From Udeniomyces pyricola (lineage: Eukaryota > Basidiomycota > Tremellomycetes > Cystofilobasidiales > Mrakiaceae): a stretch of 64,000 bases of DNA. The stretch lies in contig BCIK01000002.1 in the NCBI GenBank assembly GCA_039545295.1, positions 64,496 through 128,495 on the forward strand, given 5' to 3'. The notes under the pieces were generated by a model. That model saw only the letters and a program-made list of their open reading frames with translations, ran no database searches and was not told the DNA's origin. Every line of letters begins with the position of its first letter. The first letter of the stretch is position 1. Shown here piece after piece: positions 34,213-47,151 of the stretch. The position numbers and the translations under genes are program-made.

Positions 34213-35465
34213 ATAATGAGCACCTTTCCCTCCAGTACGCTTACGAGTAGAGGCATGAATGGCGACGATAAATAGCGATAGGATTGGACAGCGTTCTGCT
34301 AGAGATGTGGCGTGCTTTGTGTCTCGTCCTGCTTCGCTTTTCGACCTTTCATTTCTTCTCTTGAAGTCCCCTCCCCTCCCCTTTCCCCGCCTCAGAGCGT
34401 TCATGATCTGTTCTTTTTCTGTTCTAGTTTTGCCCTGGGCCTTTCTTCTTCTTCTTTTCTCTCTCTTACTACAGTTTTTACCTCACCTTTTGTCTCTCAC
34501 ATATTCTTCCTCCATGTGCGCAATTTACTTATCCCCTCCTCTCTCAACAGAGCGTTCCCTTTCCCAATGCGTGCGCGAGCATCTCCTTTGAGTCGAATAT
34601 TCGTAGCTAGCCCCGACGTCTTCCCTCAATCCTCGATCATAACGCCATCGATTTTCTCCTCTTTTTTTCGGCCCATCTTTCCGGTCGTCGGTTGTGTGCC
34701 TTCTCGCTTGCCCTTCTTCCTCAGAAAAGTTCGTTCCCCTCTGTCCGTTTTTCTCCGATGATCCACGACTCTTGATACGATTTCGGATGTGTCGTCCGTT
34801 CACACGTCTGGAAGGGATCCCTTCTTTGTTTTTCGTTCCTCTCTCTCTCTCTCTCTTTCCATATTTTCTTGGGGCCTCTGCCAAAGCGTTGTGATCTCTA
34901 TATACATTTCTCTCACTCTCTATCTCTCTTGTCTTGGCCTCTAACTGAAGATTCGATGCGTGTCGATTTCCGTCTTCTTGCCTCTCTCTCTCTCCCTTGA
35001 GCTAAAGTGTTGCAGTCGACGTGGTTGATTGGCAGGTCTGACATCCGATAGTCGGACTCATGTCGAGGACTTGATGATCGGAGATGACCGGAGTCGAAGC
35101 ACGTCATATCATGTCATTTATCAGCCACCATACATTCGGCCATGGAGATTCGCCCGATCCATTCGGCCGCTTCGACTGGTCGGTCGCATATATACATTTT
35201 GGATCAACCAACATATAGTGTGATATGTATCAATCAATATCAATCAAGTATGATTGATTATGCCTCTTCTAATTAGCTCTTCGACTTCGCTCCTTCCTCG
35301 CTCCTCCGGTTATACAGTAAGACCGGCCAACATCTCTTAAAGATGGTCATGCATGTTATGCATGATAATAACCCTCAACATATATATAGTGTAGCAGCGA
35401 GCTCTCATTCAGGATTCAGGGTCTCAATTTTCTGCCTCTTCAATATACGATGATCATCATCGTCA
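34213..35465. other. Convergent 3' intergenic, bZIP / EME1-like copy II
   Basis: 1.25 kb, T/C-rich at left and AT-rich with short inverted repeats at right (TCATGCAT arms near 35346-35364; repeated ATCAATCA near 35230). No gene recognised. Confidence 0.5.
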
Positions 35466-38400
35466 TCAGGAAAGCAGTGCGAGATCGTCGTCGCTTCGGA
35501 AGGCTAAACGGATCCGTTTCGAGATGGCTTGGTTGACGGCCCGTTGGTTCGAAACACCGTTCTTGGTTTGTTTGACCTGAGGTAGATAGTTCAAGACAGA
35601 AAGGAAGGAAGAAAAGAAGGAGAGAGAAGAAGAAGGGGGAAAACCAGATTACAGCGACAGACATGAAGAAGCATCATAAAGTTCAGCATTCTATATTGGC
35701 AAACAGGCAAAGGAGACGCGATGACGATCAACGCGTCCTTTCCAAGGGGGAGGGAGAGGAAGGGTGTTCGAAGAACAAACCCGATATCAAAAACAAACGA
35801 ACAAAACAAAAAAAGCCTCACCAAAAGGTCCGCGAGCATCATCTCACCCCTCTCACTTTCACCCATTTCGTCCCAACTTTCCATCAACACCCTGAGGGTC
35901 CCAAAACCCTCGCTTGGACTGGCGACGGCATTGCTGACGCCGAGAGTGACGCGTGGAAGTTGTTGAAGCATCTTGCGATACACATCAGCAGAGGTGTGCC
36001 CACGCGCAAAGGATGAATCCGGGCAAAAGGGTAGGTGTGTTCGGTCGATCAACCTATGGATATCGATCCATGACGTCGGTCAGTTTGAAGGACATAGCAT
36101 GGTTTAGCAAGGGCAAGCGGGCCCGTGAATAAGCCTATAGTGAATGTACAGGGAAGCAAGGAAGATGGACTTACTTGTACGGTCGGATAGCGATATCACC
36201 TGCCGTCGAGAGGAGGGCCGTCATGATCTCCTCATCCGTCTCGCCTGAAGTCGCAGGAAAGAAAAATGGATGGTAGGATCAATCAGCAATTCTCATTACG
36301 TATGCCACCCAATTCGTGAGGAAAGAGATGAAACAAGCGAGACGAGAAGAGGAGAGGAGAACCTTGAGCAAACATACCAAGCATAACAAAGCACCGCTCT
36401 AAAACTTGGAGCTGGACCAATTCACGATCGGCCTCCTCCCTTCCCAGCGTGTCCTTTGCCGCCTTCCTTGGCCCTCTACCCCTCATCGGCCCCGCTGCTG
36501 CGGCCTCGCCCATCTCCTCCCTGACCCGTTCCCTCCAAACCCTCGAGTCTTTCGCCTTCTTCTTCCCGAGGTACTTGACGAGTCCCTGAACGAAGAGAAC
36601 GACCTGGGCCTTGTGACCCATGCCCAAACCCTTCCTCACCATAGCCGGTAACCCAATGAGAGTCCCCTCTTGGATGTGGTCCGCCAATTCCGACGCCGAA
36701 AGGTAGACGATCGTCGTCGATTCCGGCACGATTTCAGATCGACCGGGCGGGAAAGCAAACCACTGCTTCTTATCGCCATCGTACCGCTTCGTGAGAATCC
36801 GTCGGAACCGAAGGATGTTAAGCCCTTTGAGCCAAAGATTCTCCGTCGTATCGAACGCTTGAACTCTACTCCCCGATTCTTCAATCTGCTCGCGAAACTC
36901 GTCCAAGAGGTGGTCGAACGAGCTGGTCGTCTCGGGGCAATCGATTGGAGAAGAGACGTCGATGAGGAGCTCTTGCAGCGTAGCGACCTTGGAGGTGACC
37001 TTTTTGTTGGCTTGCATCGTCGCTCTCGCTGCGGCTTTAGCGGCTGCAGCGGCTTCTTTGATGGCAGCTTTCTCAGCGAGCTTCACAGCCTGGTGACCCA
37101 TGATGGTAGTCGAATAATCAGCGGGAATGTGAGCACATGGGAGGTGGTACGATCAAACATCATGGACGTATTAGCCTCGACAGAAACCTACCTTTACCCG
37201 TTCTTTTTCTACAGTAGCAGCAGCCTATTCAGACAAAACAAGTTCAAAGGCATCAGACAACGCTCACTTGGCGAACCAAATTGAAGCAAACAAACGAACA
37301 ATTCCGTATTTAAGGAACGTATTTAAGGAATATCGATTGTTTAGGCATACCTTTTCTTCTGCCGAAGCGGCTCCAGCCTTTGCGGGCCCTTTTGGTTTCG
37401 GAATAACCTCTTCACTGGAGTCTCGACTGATGGGGCGTGCGTCACTCTTCCCAGACGGATCGTCTGATTCTCGGCCAGCTCTCGCCTTAGTGGTGGCCGC
37501 CTTGACCTTGTTCCGTTGATGTTCCTCCCAGACGTCCATGTCCATATCGTCCGAGTTGACCTCCGAAGCTGCCGTGTCCGTTTTGTCTTCGGGGATGTCG
37601 AGCATGCCCATGGGGAAGGAGCCGAATTCGTCAGCGCCGTCAAAGACGGGTATGGGAGTTGGAGGTTTGGATGAAAGAGATCGGGCGGTGTCGCGGGAAG
37701 TTGAGCGGGCCGGAGAAGAAGGAGGGGACCAGCTATCAAGGAGGTCCACGAGGGACGTCTTGATCGGTTTGGGAGCATGGACCTGTCGCCATGGAACGTT
37801 GAGTGGAGTACAGCTGTCAAGAAGGAGCAGAGATCACATGGGAATCGATGTTCATGCTTAGAGACGTACAGTTGCAACTGTAGGTATTGTGAGGCTGGAC
37901 GTAGAAGAAGATGAGCCGATACTATGATGTATGATAGGTGCCTGGTTGACATCAATTCGGCACAGAGTGAGTATGTTATGATTGCCGCTTGAGAAGTGAC
38001 AACCGCGCTGTCACCCACCAGCTTCGGCCGTTTGAGTTGGGGTATCGGTAGAGTAAGATCCTCGGTGTTTGAATCATCAAAAGGGTCGTCGTCGCCTATA
38101 GTAGGCTTCTGAATGGAAGAATGGCTGAAAGTCTTTCCTAGTGCGCCCGTAGCTGAGCGCTTGAGAGAGCTGATATACAATGAAGAGGACCGGATGGGAA
38201 AGAGATCGAGGAGACGACGAAAGGCCGGGAGGGGGGGGGGGGGGGGGGAAAGGGCGAATGGAAAGACGCAGCAGTCGGGTGGTCAACAGGGTCAATACGA
38301 CGCGACGACATGAACGACAGTGAGCAGACGTCAGTTGCGTATCTCAGTGGCCGTTGGAATGACGTAGTTGGGTTAGTGTTCAAGGAGAGACTCACTCCTT

Positions 38401-38622
38401 TGGCAGTGCCGGTGGGAGTGAAGTCCGAGAGGAAGCTAGAGCGGCGTACGATGATGGCGGAGGCGGGGACGACCGAATGAGCGACATGGATGACGACGGG
38501 GGAAGGAAGACGTCGTTCTCGAACGACATATCATCGACATCGAGGACCTGGAGGGATGGACCGGCGACGGGGGAGCTTTCGCCTTCGGAAGAGGAGATCT
38601 CGATGGGGACCGCGGGAGCCAT
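35466..38622 (-). CDS. EME1: EME1/Mms4-like endonuclease subunit, copy II
   Basis: Regulatory partner of the MUS81 nuclease, which resolves Holliday junctions and stalled forks. The start (CCACCATGG context at 38620-38622) gives MAPAVPIEISSSEGES, then a long disordered part with FDDSNTEDLTLPIPQLKRPK, PPSSPARSTSRDTARS and an Ala/Lys-rich coil (KLAEKAAIKEAAAAAKAAAR). The ERCC4-like domain reads LQELLIDVSSPIDCPE, LKGLNILRFRRILTKRYDGD, WFAFPPGRSEIVPESTTIVY, LSASELADHIQEGTLIGLPA and AQVVLFVQGLVKYLGKKKAK. The helix-hairpin-helix part reads STAGDIAIRPYK, DVYRKMLQQLPRVTLGVSNA, FGTLRVLMESWDEMGESERG and EMMLADLL. The last exon VKQTKNGVSNQRAVNQAISK, ending RLAFRSDDDLALLS, reaches the stop at 35466-35468. 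This is the copy closer to canonical EME1. The first in-frame Met at 38688 is a weaker alternative start. A G run near 38231-38248 lies in the first intron. Confidence 0.88.
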
Positions 38623-38964
38623 GGTGGCAAGGGGAGGAAGGTGAAAGGGAGTTGCCGACTGGCTCAGGATGAGTGAGCCGTTTCCCAAGGGACGCGTCGT
38701 CAGATCGAATCTCGAGCGTAATTAGTTGGACGCGACTGCAAGCGACTGGCATAAGCTTGTCCGGCGTTGGCGCTCATTAATAAGATATATATATATATAT
38801 ATATATGTAGATAATATATCATATATCATATATCGTACATGTATATGTATATGTATATATATATATACATCACATATGCGTATATTACTCATCCATCCAT
38901 CACAACTTATCGAGTTCATCAAGTATCGTAGGTGAACATCATGTTGCATGGTTTCATTTAATCA
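38623..38964. other. Intergenic between EME1-like copy II and DLD1, with TA repeats
   Basis: 342 bp, dominated by the TA dinucleotide tract at 38785-38880. It holds the DLD1 3' end and the upstream region of the EME1-like gene. Confidence 0.5.
38785..38880. repeat. Compound (AT)n/(ATATGT)n microsatellite
   Basis: A perfect AT run followed by ATATC/GTATAT variants over about 95 bp. Confidence 0.85.
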
Positions 38965-41900
38965 TCATTGTGCCGCTGGGGTATAACTCGGCACGACGTC
39001 TCCAATATCGTTCCCATGATCTGCGCCCTCATCGTCATCATCCGGATACAGCTGTCAATTCAAACGCAACCACCAGATCAAGTCAACGTCTGCCTTGCCG
39101 TCTTCTTGTCATGTCACACTCGTGCTGGTACGCGGCTAGGGAGACAAAGGTGAGCGATGACGGGCGTACCTTGTGTGGATTCATGATGTTGTGGGGGTCC
39201 AACAGATTCTTGATGGACTTCATCAGTTGCACCGTACCCGGACCGAGTTCACGAAGGAGATACTCCTGTCCAAGTGCAAACAGGAAAAAAAAAGAAGAGA
39301 AGAGCCAATGTTAGGATTTGATACCGGCGGTCATCCAACTTTTTCTGATTGAACCTCTCTGACGTCCTGCCTTTTCATGATTTCATCGAGACAACATCAC
39401 CCTTTTTCCTCCCCCAAAATGGCAACAGACAAAATGATTGTAAAGACACACACCTTTTTCCCCACGCCAACGCCATGTTCTCCTGTACACGTCCCTCCGA
39501 GGTCTTGGCCCCGCTTGACCATCCGATGAACGACCTCGCTCACCAACTCGTACTCCTTTTCGTTCTCGAAAAGGCATCCGAAATGCACATTGCCATCTCC
39601 GACGTGCTGCAGATAAAGCAAGAAGAAGAAGAAGAAACCCGGGTTTGATCATGTGGGCAGAGTTAGCTGGAGTGTGTGCAGGCAGAAGGAAACCCAAAGA
39701 CAAGATCGAAGAGAGGATAGACTTTGACGTACCCCGACTGCAGCGGCAGTGATACCCACACGACGTAGGCTTTTCGGTAGAAAAGAAACGCATGAAGTGA
39801 AATCAGACGAAAAGGCAAAGACAGCAGAGGACACGCAAGGCGTGCATGCAATATACAGGATGTGAGATTAAACATACTCTTCTTGACTCTCCTTGATCAA
39901 TTGAGGGACAGCCGAGATCGGAACGCAGACATCCGTACTACAGTAAGAAAAAAAAAGATTGCAAACGTCAAATAGTTTTGTCTCAATCAGCAAGAGTCTT
40001 CACCGATTCCACCCAGTCAAAAACCCCACGACGTCAGAGACGAGAAACAAACCTCCAGCTCTTCGCTTCCGGTTTCAACGCTAAGATGGACCAATGCGCC
40101 GTCTTTCTCGCTCGCCAAATCTCGGTACTCTCCTCGTCATCTTGAGCAAACTTCAACGCCTGGCCGCCATGCTTGGGAACGATCTCCTTGAGCATGCTCG
40201 TCGCCTCACGAATCATTCCGGGAGAGCCTTGAAGCTTGAAGAAGAGGTAATCGCTGTCTTCGAACGTGTTGCGGGTAAGTTGAGCTTGGTTGATAGCTTT
40301 CATCATCGCTACAAATCAGAAGACAAGACATCAATACAAGAAAGGGAACGAAGAAAAAGAGCGGAAATCAGGTTTGAGTAAGCTACACTTCTACATATCC
40401 GAAAACGACGATCTTTAGGTCAGGACAGTTTGTTCGCACTTGCGTCGAGTAATTCGAGACATTGGACCGGCACGCCCCTTAGCAGGATCTCGTTGGCCGC
40501 TTCGGCCGCCTTGGCGATGTCGGGGAAAGCGCAAACGGCAACACTCGTCGGCAGAAGAGGGGTCAGACGAAGCGTCGCCTCCCTGAATTGCGCCCAAGGG
40601 TTCAGCCAGAAAAAACAAAAAAAATAAAAAATAAAGGAAAAGCATCGGTCAGTCATTAAAGAACCCGTCGATGCGTCAAGAATGGAGGAAAGCTGAGGAA
40701 GCGTTCGAGTGTTTTGGTTAGACTACTCACGTCACGACCCCGAGAGTTCCTTCGGCACCAATGAACAACTTGGTCATGTCCGGTCCAGCGGAAGATTTCC
40801 TAATCCGGCCGGGACAAAATGGTGAATCAGCCTCGGTTTGTAAGACGATCGATACAAACGCACTAGCGGGCAAGATGAGAAATGTGCCCATACCTCGCTC
40901 GAGACCGCGTTTTGATGATCTCTCCGTTGGGCAAGACGACCGTCTGGAAGAAGAAGAAGGAGGAAGGAAATACAACAACATGAGGTGGACGCGTCAACAG
41001 GAGCCGGCCAAGTCGCAGCGATCATGAGTATCGATGATCTGAGAGTGGGTACGTGTAGACAAATACTTTTCGAGCCGATCAAAGTGATTTTCAATCGCGA
41101 CTTACAGCGTTCAAGAACCACTCCCCCTTGGCGGTGCCGTATCGGACGGCATTAGTGCCACTACATCCAGTGGCCATCATCCCTCCAATCGTCGCTCCCG
41201 GTCCAGGATCCAACGGGAAGAACAAGCCGGTCCCTTCCTCCTTGAGAACAGCGTTGATCTCCTCCCATCCCGCCCCACTCTCGCAGGTCATGTCGCCGTC
41301 TTTCGGACGGATCGATAGGATTCGATTCATTCGAGATAGATCGAGGGAGATCCCTCCATATGGCTGAAAAAGTACATAATGAAAGCACAAATGAGCGAGG
41401 AGAACATCGTGGTGAGTCGTCGAAGAGGTCAAATCGGACGAGAGAGCCGATTGGGTCAAGAGGAGAGAGAGACAGGCAAGACGAACAGCAGTCAGATGAC
41501 CCTCGAGAGACGTTCCACCAGACCAAGGAGTGACGGGCTATCGAGAGACATACAAAATGAACAAGCAAGAATTATTCAGTATAAGAAGCCTACCGAGATT
41601 ATTGCTCTTCTAGAGCAGACTAGACTAAAGAGGGTGAATTAGCGAGAAAATTGACGACGAACGACACGGAATTTGGTAGCAATCTTCATGACCCGAGAGA
41701 CGTCCTCGGTACTTTCTGCATAGACGATGACAGAGGGAACCCGGGGAGCATGATAAGAATTGGGTGAGCTGAAAGCGTGAGTTTGGGAAAAGGGATGGGC
41801 GTTGGTAGTTCGTTGACACGGGGAGAAAAAATCGATATCGCCATCGTATGGAGACCAGGAGAAAAAAAAAACCAACTATCGTCAGTCTTGTGTTTGTTTT

Positions 41901-42342
41901 GATCAGTGAAGTACAAGGTCAGTGCTATAGCCCCCACGTACAAGCCATGTCCCATCAGATCGTCCGCATCCACGCTGACTTTGTCGCCTTGGCCTTGAGG
42001 ATCAAGCTCCGACTGCAGCGCCTTGATCGCGTCGCCAAAGTCGCCGTACCGAGGGTCGACGAGCGGCGGTTCAGGCTCGGGGTTAAATACATCGAGAAGG
42101 ATCGTAGGCGGGTTAAGACACAGGAATGTTAAGGCAGATGCCGAGAGGGCAGTGAGCAAGATGGTCGATGCTTTTGTTGCGGTACTGTGAAAAGGCCGCG
42201 GCGGTGGGACCGTGTTTAAAACGCCGGTGTTGGTGGTAGAAGGCGGCCGGGAGTGGAAAGACGCCTTGGATGGGCCTCGAGCTGCGGTACAAGAAGAGGT
42301 CGGGCAGTAGGTGCGAGCGTGCGGGATGAGGCGACGGAGCAT
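38965..42342 (-). CDS. DLD1: Mitochondrial D-lactate dehydrogenase (cytochrome), DLD1
   Basis: FAD enzyme oxidising D-lactate to pyruvate and passing electrons to cytochrome c in the mitochondrial intermembrane space. The start MLRRLIPHARTYCPTSSC is an Arg-rich import presequence, followed by a hydrophobic anchor (ILLTALSASALTFLCL) and a variable linker. The FAD-binding PCMH domain reads PSVIVYAESTEDVSRVMKIA, then PVTPWSGGTSLEGH across an intron, PYGGISLDLSRMNRILSIRP, FPLDPGPGATIGGMMATGCS and GTNAVRYGTAKGEWFLNA. The FAD-oxidase C-terminal domain has DMTKLFIGAEGTLGVVTEA, LLRGVPVQCLELLDA, DYLFFKLQGSPGMIREATSM, TDVCVPISAVPQLI-like sequence and the metal/substrate site VGHVGDGNVHFG with CTGEHGVGVGK. 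The end YLLRELGPGTVQLMKSIKNL is followed by a short extra exon (YPDDDDEGADHG) to the stop. Confidence 0.93.
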
Positions 42343-43102
42343 GATGTATGATGGTGATTGTGGACGATGACCAAGCATTGAGAGAAGAAAAGAGACGGCG
42401 GTTGTCTGCGGTAATGAACGGCCAAATCAATCTTGCCTTCGGCCCGATCCGCAATCACGCCTTCCCATTTCTATTAGATCGTGCACAATTAGGCCGGTAG
42501 CCTCGCCCAACTCCGACCTCCGAAAACAAACAGCCGTTCAATCATACCAACTACCGCTTACGTGTTTATCGAAGCTGGACAAGGCCAATTCAAGCTGAAG
42601 GAAACATCCATGAAAAGAAACAATGCAAAACAAAGCAAAAAAGAGAAGAAAGGGAGAGTGAGATGGAGCAGATGAAAGAAACGAAAGATAAAAACTCCGC
42701 AAGACTATAGAGAAACGACGAATTGGGAGAAACAGAACAGAAAAGGAAAAAAAAAAAATTAAAATGGAAACAAGGACAAGACATGCACCCTAAGTCGAAC
42801 GAGCGTTAACTTCTTCGGATCTCCCTCCCTCCATCAGGATGAGACACACCGAGATCGTCTCGCACGACTTGACGGCACCACCATGAACCCAACCCGACCG
42901 GACCAGACCACACTGCTCGATCAACCGGCCCTTTTGACTCATCCGGGTCCTCCCAGAACCACATGCTGCAACCAACCTCCCATATCCACCTTGGAACCTC
43001 GACGACCATGCACGACCCCCCGCTATTCAGTCCCTTAATCGACAACACTTTTCCGTCCGTTGAGCCCAGTGATTGAACAACAACTGATGGTGCGATGCCG
43101 GT
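42343..43102. other. Intergenic, LSM8 3' / DLD1 5'
   Basis: 760 bp, A-rich on plus (T-rich in the sense of the flanking minus-strand genes). No gene with a recognisable signature. Confidence 0.5.
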
Positions 43103-44542
43103 TTAGAATGAAACCGGATCGATGGGATCTGCCCGAGCCGCTTGAAAATCGAACGAGGCCTCCAAATTGGCGTCCAGCTCGGCAATGGTAACGCTGAAGG
43201 GCCAAACAAGAAGGGCGAATAAACAATCAGGTGAAATTTGCGAAGAGAGGTGGAGGTGAAATGGCAAAGTTCGATCAAAGAAGTCGATCCGGTGAGGACG
43301 CGTCCAAGAAATACAGATATCGGGTAGGCAGAGATGACGAGTGAGAGTCGAGAAAGGAACGCGAATGGAATCAAGTTGGAATTCAGGAAATGGAGGTGAC
43401 AGTCAGACGCGAGGAGAAGGGTCCAGAGGAAATTCAGACAGGTAATGATCGATGTATCAGTGACGTGAAGTGAGAGTTCGCCTATCTCTTCAACGCGATG
43501 TCTAACTAGCTTTCTTAACGAGCACTTTCGCGTGTAGCTCGGTGGCGTATCATCTGCCAGTCCATTCCTGGTACAACCGCCTCGTGACACCCGATCCTTG
43601 GCTACTATCCTGACTCAGCCGTCCTGTCCCACACTCCTTCACGCTCCGTACGTCACCATCCACACTTTCCGACAGATCCAGTGGTTGAGTAGACGTACAT
43701 GTTTTCTCCTCGGATCATGTAGAGCCCCAATGGAACCATTTCAACGCCTTCGTCCATCGAAAAGAGTCGCTCGACAGCAGAGGAAAGGATGATGTTGACG
43801 TGGAGGTCGTAACCTTTGAAGGTTCCCTGTGGTTTGGTCAGTCGATACGGTATATTTGGTATGGTTGTCGATATCAAGGTAGCGGACACGTGAGTCCGGG
43901 AGACAGACGCGACAATTAGAAGACAAGCGTCGCGTAGATGAATGCAAGGGAAACGAAAGGAAGCATGTGTCAGCTGATTTGAGCTCAAAGACAAGGGCGA
44001 GAGAGACAAGGGGTGGTCAACAGGATGCCTACAGCAATTAAACGACCATCATGCAAGACTACCAGCACTTGTTCTTGAAGAAGTGAACGTTTGGGCCGCA
44101 ATAGGCGCGTGAGAGGAAGAAGAAGAGGAGGAGGGAGAAGGGGAGGGAGGGCGAGAGTTCAAACGAAAGATGTCAGTGCGATGCGAGGTAGCAACTGAAA
44201 GTGATGAGATGTGGGTGGAATGCTGGGCAGAGGGAACAACGTTCGGAGAGAGGAGGTCAGGAGGAGGAGATGAACCGAGGGCTGTTTGTAGGGAGGGGTA
44301 TGCTGGTGATGACGACGATGAAGGAGTGATTGTTGGGAAACGTGGACGACGCGTTTTGGTCAAGGCGGGTTGTTGGATGGACGGACGGTGGTGGTATTGA
44401 GGGTGGTGATGATGGGGTTGACTGGTAGAGTTCAGAGTGTGTGCCAGGTGGGGGGAGGATGGAGCGAGATGGAGATGACTGGAAAAGCACGCAAAATAGG
44501 GCGAGGAGACGTACGATCCGTGTATCTCTCGAGAGTCGACAT
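43103..44542 (-). CDS. LSM8: U6 snRNA-associated Sm-like protein LSM8 (95 aa)
   Basis: LSM8 is the subunit that defines the nuclear LSM2-8 ring on the U6 snRNA 3' end, distinguishing it from the cytoplasmic LSM1-7 ring. Four short exons over 1.4 kb encode only 95 residues. Exon 1 is MSTLERYTD at 44542. Exon 2 is QVLVVLHDGRLIA. Exon 3 has GTFKGYDLHVNIILSSAVER, LFSMDEGVEMVPLGLY and MIRGEN. The last exon has VTIAELDANLEASFDFQ and ends ADPIDPVSF, with TAA at 43103-43105. Sm motif 1 (DG-x6-G-x-D-x2-N) and Sm motif 2 (GLYMIRGEN) are intact. The introns make up about 80% of the gene, so simple ORF finding misses it. Predicted joins are all GT-AG. Confidence 0.92.
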
Positions 44543-44972
44543 GATGGATGGGAGAGGAATCGAATCCATTTCGTCACATGCACATTGCGTAAATACTAGG
44601 AGCAGTTCCAACTTGAACATATATACATACATATATGTCATGATTACATCAGTATATATGCATTCGGTATGCTTCTCATTTCCTCGATAACTTGCATAAC
44701 GGTTACCTTGGCTGAAGCATGTATCATCAATCGCATATTGTCATCATCTATCATCGTCACCTATATATATATATATATATAGTTGATTGGTCCGGCCGTA
44801 CTACTTATATTGCCAAGCTTCCCCTCGAGTTCAAATCAAAGCTCAAGGGCCGAAGAAAAAGGGTGACTATCCAAACTGAACTTGAAGTCAAGCAAGCCAT
44901 TTCACGTATCGCGCAAGGCTCAGTGTAGTCTGACTCACGGCCACATGCACCAGCTAAGACACAATCCATGCG
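44543..44972. other. Intergenic, REX4 3' / LSM8 5'
   Basis: 430 bp with AT-rich segments and the TA repeat at 44762-44781. It contains the LSM8 upstream region. Confidence 0.45.
44762..44781. repeat. (TA)10 microsatellite
   Basis: Ten uninterrupted TA units upstream of LSM8. Confidence 0.8.
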
Positions 44973-47151
44973 TTATTCTTCATCCCACCAGTTCCCCCCA
45001 CCACCTCCACCTCCACTACTCTCAACTGCGACCTTCTCTCGCTTCGCTCCCGTCCCAACGACCTCACCACCCCTCTTGACGACCGTCCCGAGACCCGAAC
45101 TGATGCCCTTCCGCCCTCCACCTGGGTAAGATACAGCTTCGCCGGTCTTTTTCCGCATGGACGCCAAGACGGCATGTGCAGAAGGAAGGGTTTTCTCCCA
45201 CGTGACTTTATGCAGACGATATAGAGCCATGGTCGCTCGAGCATCGACGACCTGTATGGTACAGAGAGTCGATCAAGAAGAAAAGAGTAAGAAGAAGGGG
45301 GTGGGGGTGGAGGAGGAACAAGCAAGTCAAGAGGCAACAACAGACAAGAAAGTAGGTGTCAGGGAAACTGAAGGTCGTGGCATCCAGCAGGTCTCGAGAT
45401 GTCATGAGGTCACAACACCATCGCCGGATGACGCAAGACCAAAGCGAAAACAGGGCTTTACCGAACTGTGCCGACCACTTTGAATTTCAACCCCAAGCTC
45501 GATCAACGCAAGTTTCTTCAGACCAGGATGTTTGGTGCCCCCTGCGGCTTTTCTCAACTCCGGACAGGTCTGGGTATCTCGGACAAGTTGACGTGGATGA
45601 GATAGAAGTAGTGCCTGTTGATATGAATACAGCCGTCAAGAGAGACGAACAACGAGAAGCGATCAGTATCACTCAAGGCAAATGAGCTTCAACGCTTGGC
45701 CAGAAATACTACGTGATCGTAGGGAAGGGAGCGCACGTCGAAATCGTTTTTGATAGCATGACCGACAAGGGTCTTGCCTTCTATCAGGTCCGAGACTTGC
45801 TTTTGGACTTCTTCAAATGTTGGGGCTTAAGAAAGAGACGCGAGGCAAAGAGAAAGCAATAGGAAGGCAAGGGAGGTAAGTCCTATAGTCTTACGAACAA
45901 ATCACGTGCTGAATGACGTGAGACTGATGTCCTCTACCTCAGCTTGTCGTCCGACGCCACATGCTACCCTTCTTTCAAGACCAAGACTCACCGCCAACCA
46001 GATCCCCAGCAGCAACGCCCGAAACCCAAGTTCGATAGTCGACAACTTTCTCCTTTTGCCGGACGAACGTGTCGAGGACGATAGCGCCGTGGAAGTTGAC
46101 GATGGAAACTCGAGCGAGAGCAGACTCGGCACCTAGGGGGCCGACACCCACCATTTCGCAATCGATAGCGAGGAACTTGCCGGGACTATGCAAGGCAGAT
46201 AGATTTTGAGGAAAAAGGGGGCGGAGGGGGAGGGGGGGATGTGAGCAGGAGGGAATGATTTGTGCAACGTGTCCAAGACGGGTTGAATGCATTGATGGTA
46301 TATATGGATGATAATCAAACAAATCAGACGCGTCTCTTTCCGAACAGGAATGACGATACCAATTGAAGGCAACTCACGCAGCCTTCGTCCCGACAAAGTC
46401 TTTTTCTTCGAGGACCATATCTCGGAGCTCCTTGACGAGTGGGGTGAGCTTATTCAGCTCGAAGCTTGCTGCTGCCTTTGCCGGAACCTGTGCGTCGTCC
46501 GAGACGGCTCCAAAAGAGAGGGTTGACGTGCCAGTGCGACCGCTGAGGGATGGCCAAAAACAAGACCGGAACAGAGCAAGAAAGCACGATTAGCTTGGAT
46601 ACGAGACGTAACGTTTTGTACTTGTAGTGACACTCCAAATTTTGTGAACATTGTGTAAACAAGAGCAGAGAATTGATAGAAGTGAAACAACCGCAGGTTT
46701 CCGGACCCCCCCCACCCCCCCTTTGCCCATTTGGTACATGTCGATTGCGTTCGCAAGCTATACGCGGCATCTACCATCTGGTCAAGCTATTCTGCCTGAG
46801 AAGCCATGAAGCTGAAGGTGACCCGAGCTGAATTTGAGAGCCTACTTACCGCTTGAAGCTCGTCTCGGCGCCTTCTCTCGGTGCGGTGAGATCGCCCCCA
46901 TTGGCAGCGCCTGCTACGAACCCGACGAGGCTGCCCTCTCTCTCTTTCCACTTGCGCTTCTTGTCCTTCTTGGTGCTACTTATAGCACCATCTTGAGAGG
47001 TGGAGGCGATGGTCTTCTTGAGAGCAGCCCAGTTGCTACCGACGGGAGCCTTGGCTTTGGGTTTGGCTGGCGCTTTCGGTTTGGAGGCGGAGGCGGCCGA
47101 GGTTGAGGTTGAGGTTGAGGCTGATGGCGGGGGTGGTGGGATGGCGGGCAT
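44973..47151 (-). CDS. REX4: RNA exonuclease 4 (REX4), DEDDh 3'-5' exonuclease
   Basis: Rex4 is a nucleolar DEDDh exonuclease acting in rRNA (ITS1) processing. The start gives [16 protein letters not shown] and a Lys/Ala/Pro-rich low-complexity leader with [13 protein letters not shown]. After introns come [17 protein letters not shown] and [20 protein letters not shown] (Exo I, with catalytic Asp and Glu), [54 protein letters not shown] with [16 protein letters not shown] (Exo II), [18 protein letters not shown], and [20 protein letters not shown] (Exo III with catalytic His and Asp across an intron). A Gly/Lys-rich tail ([16 protein letters not shown]) ends in a Gly run. All catalytic residues are present. 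Divergent from the P450 gene. Confidence 0.92.
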
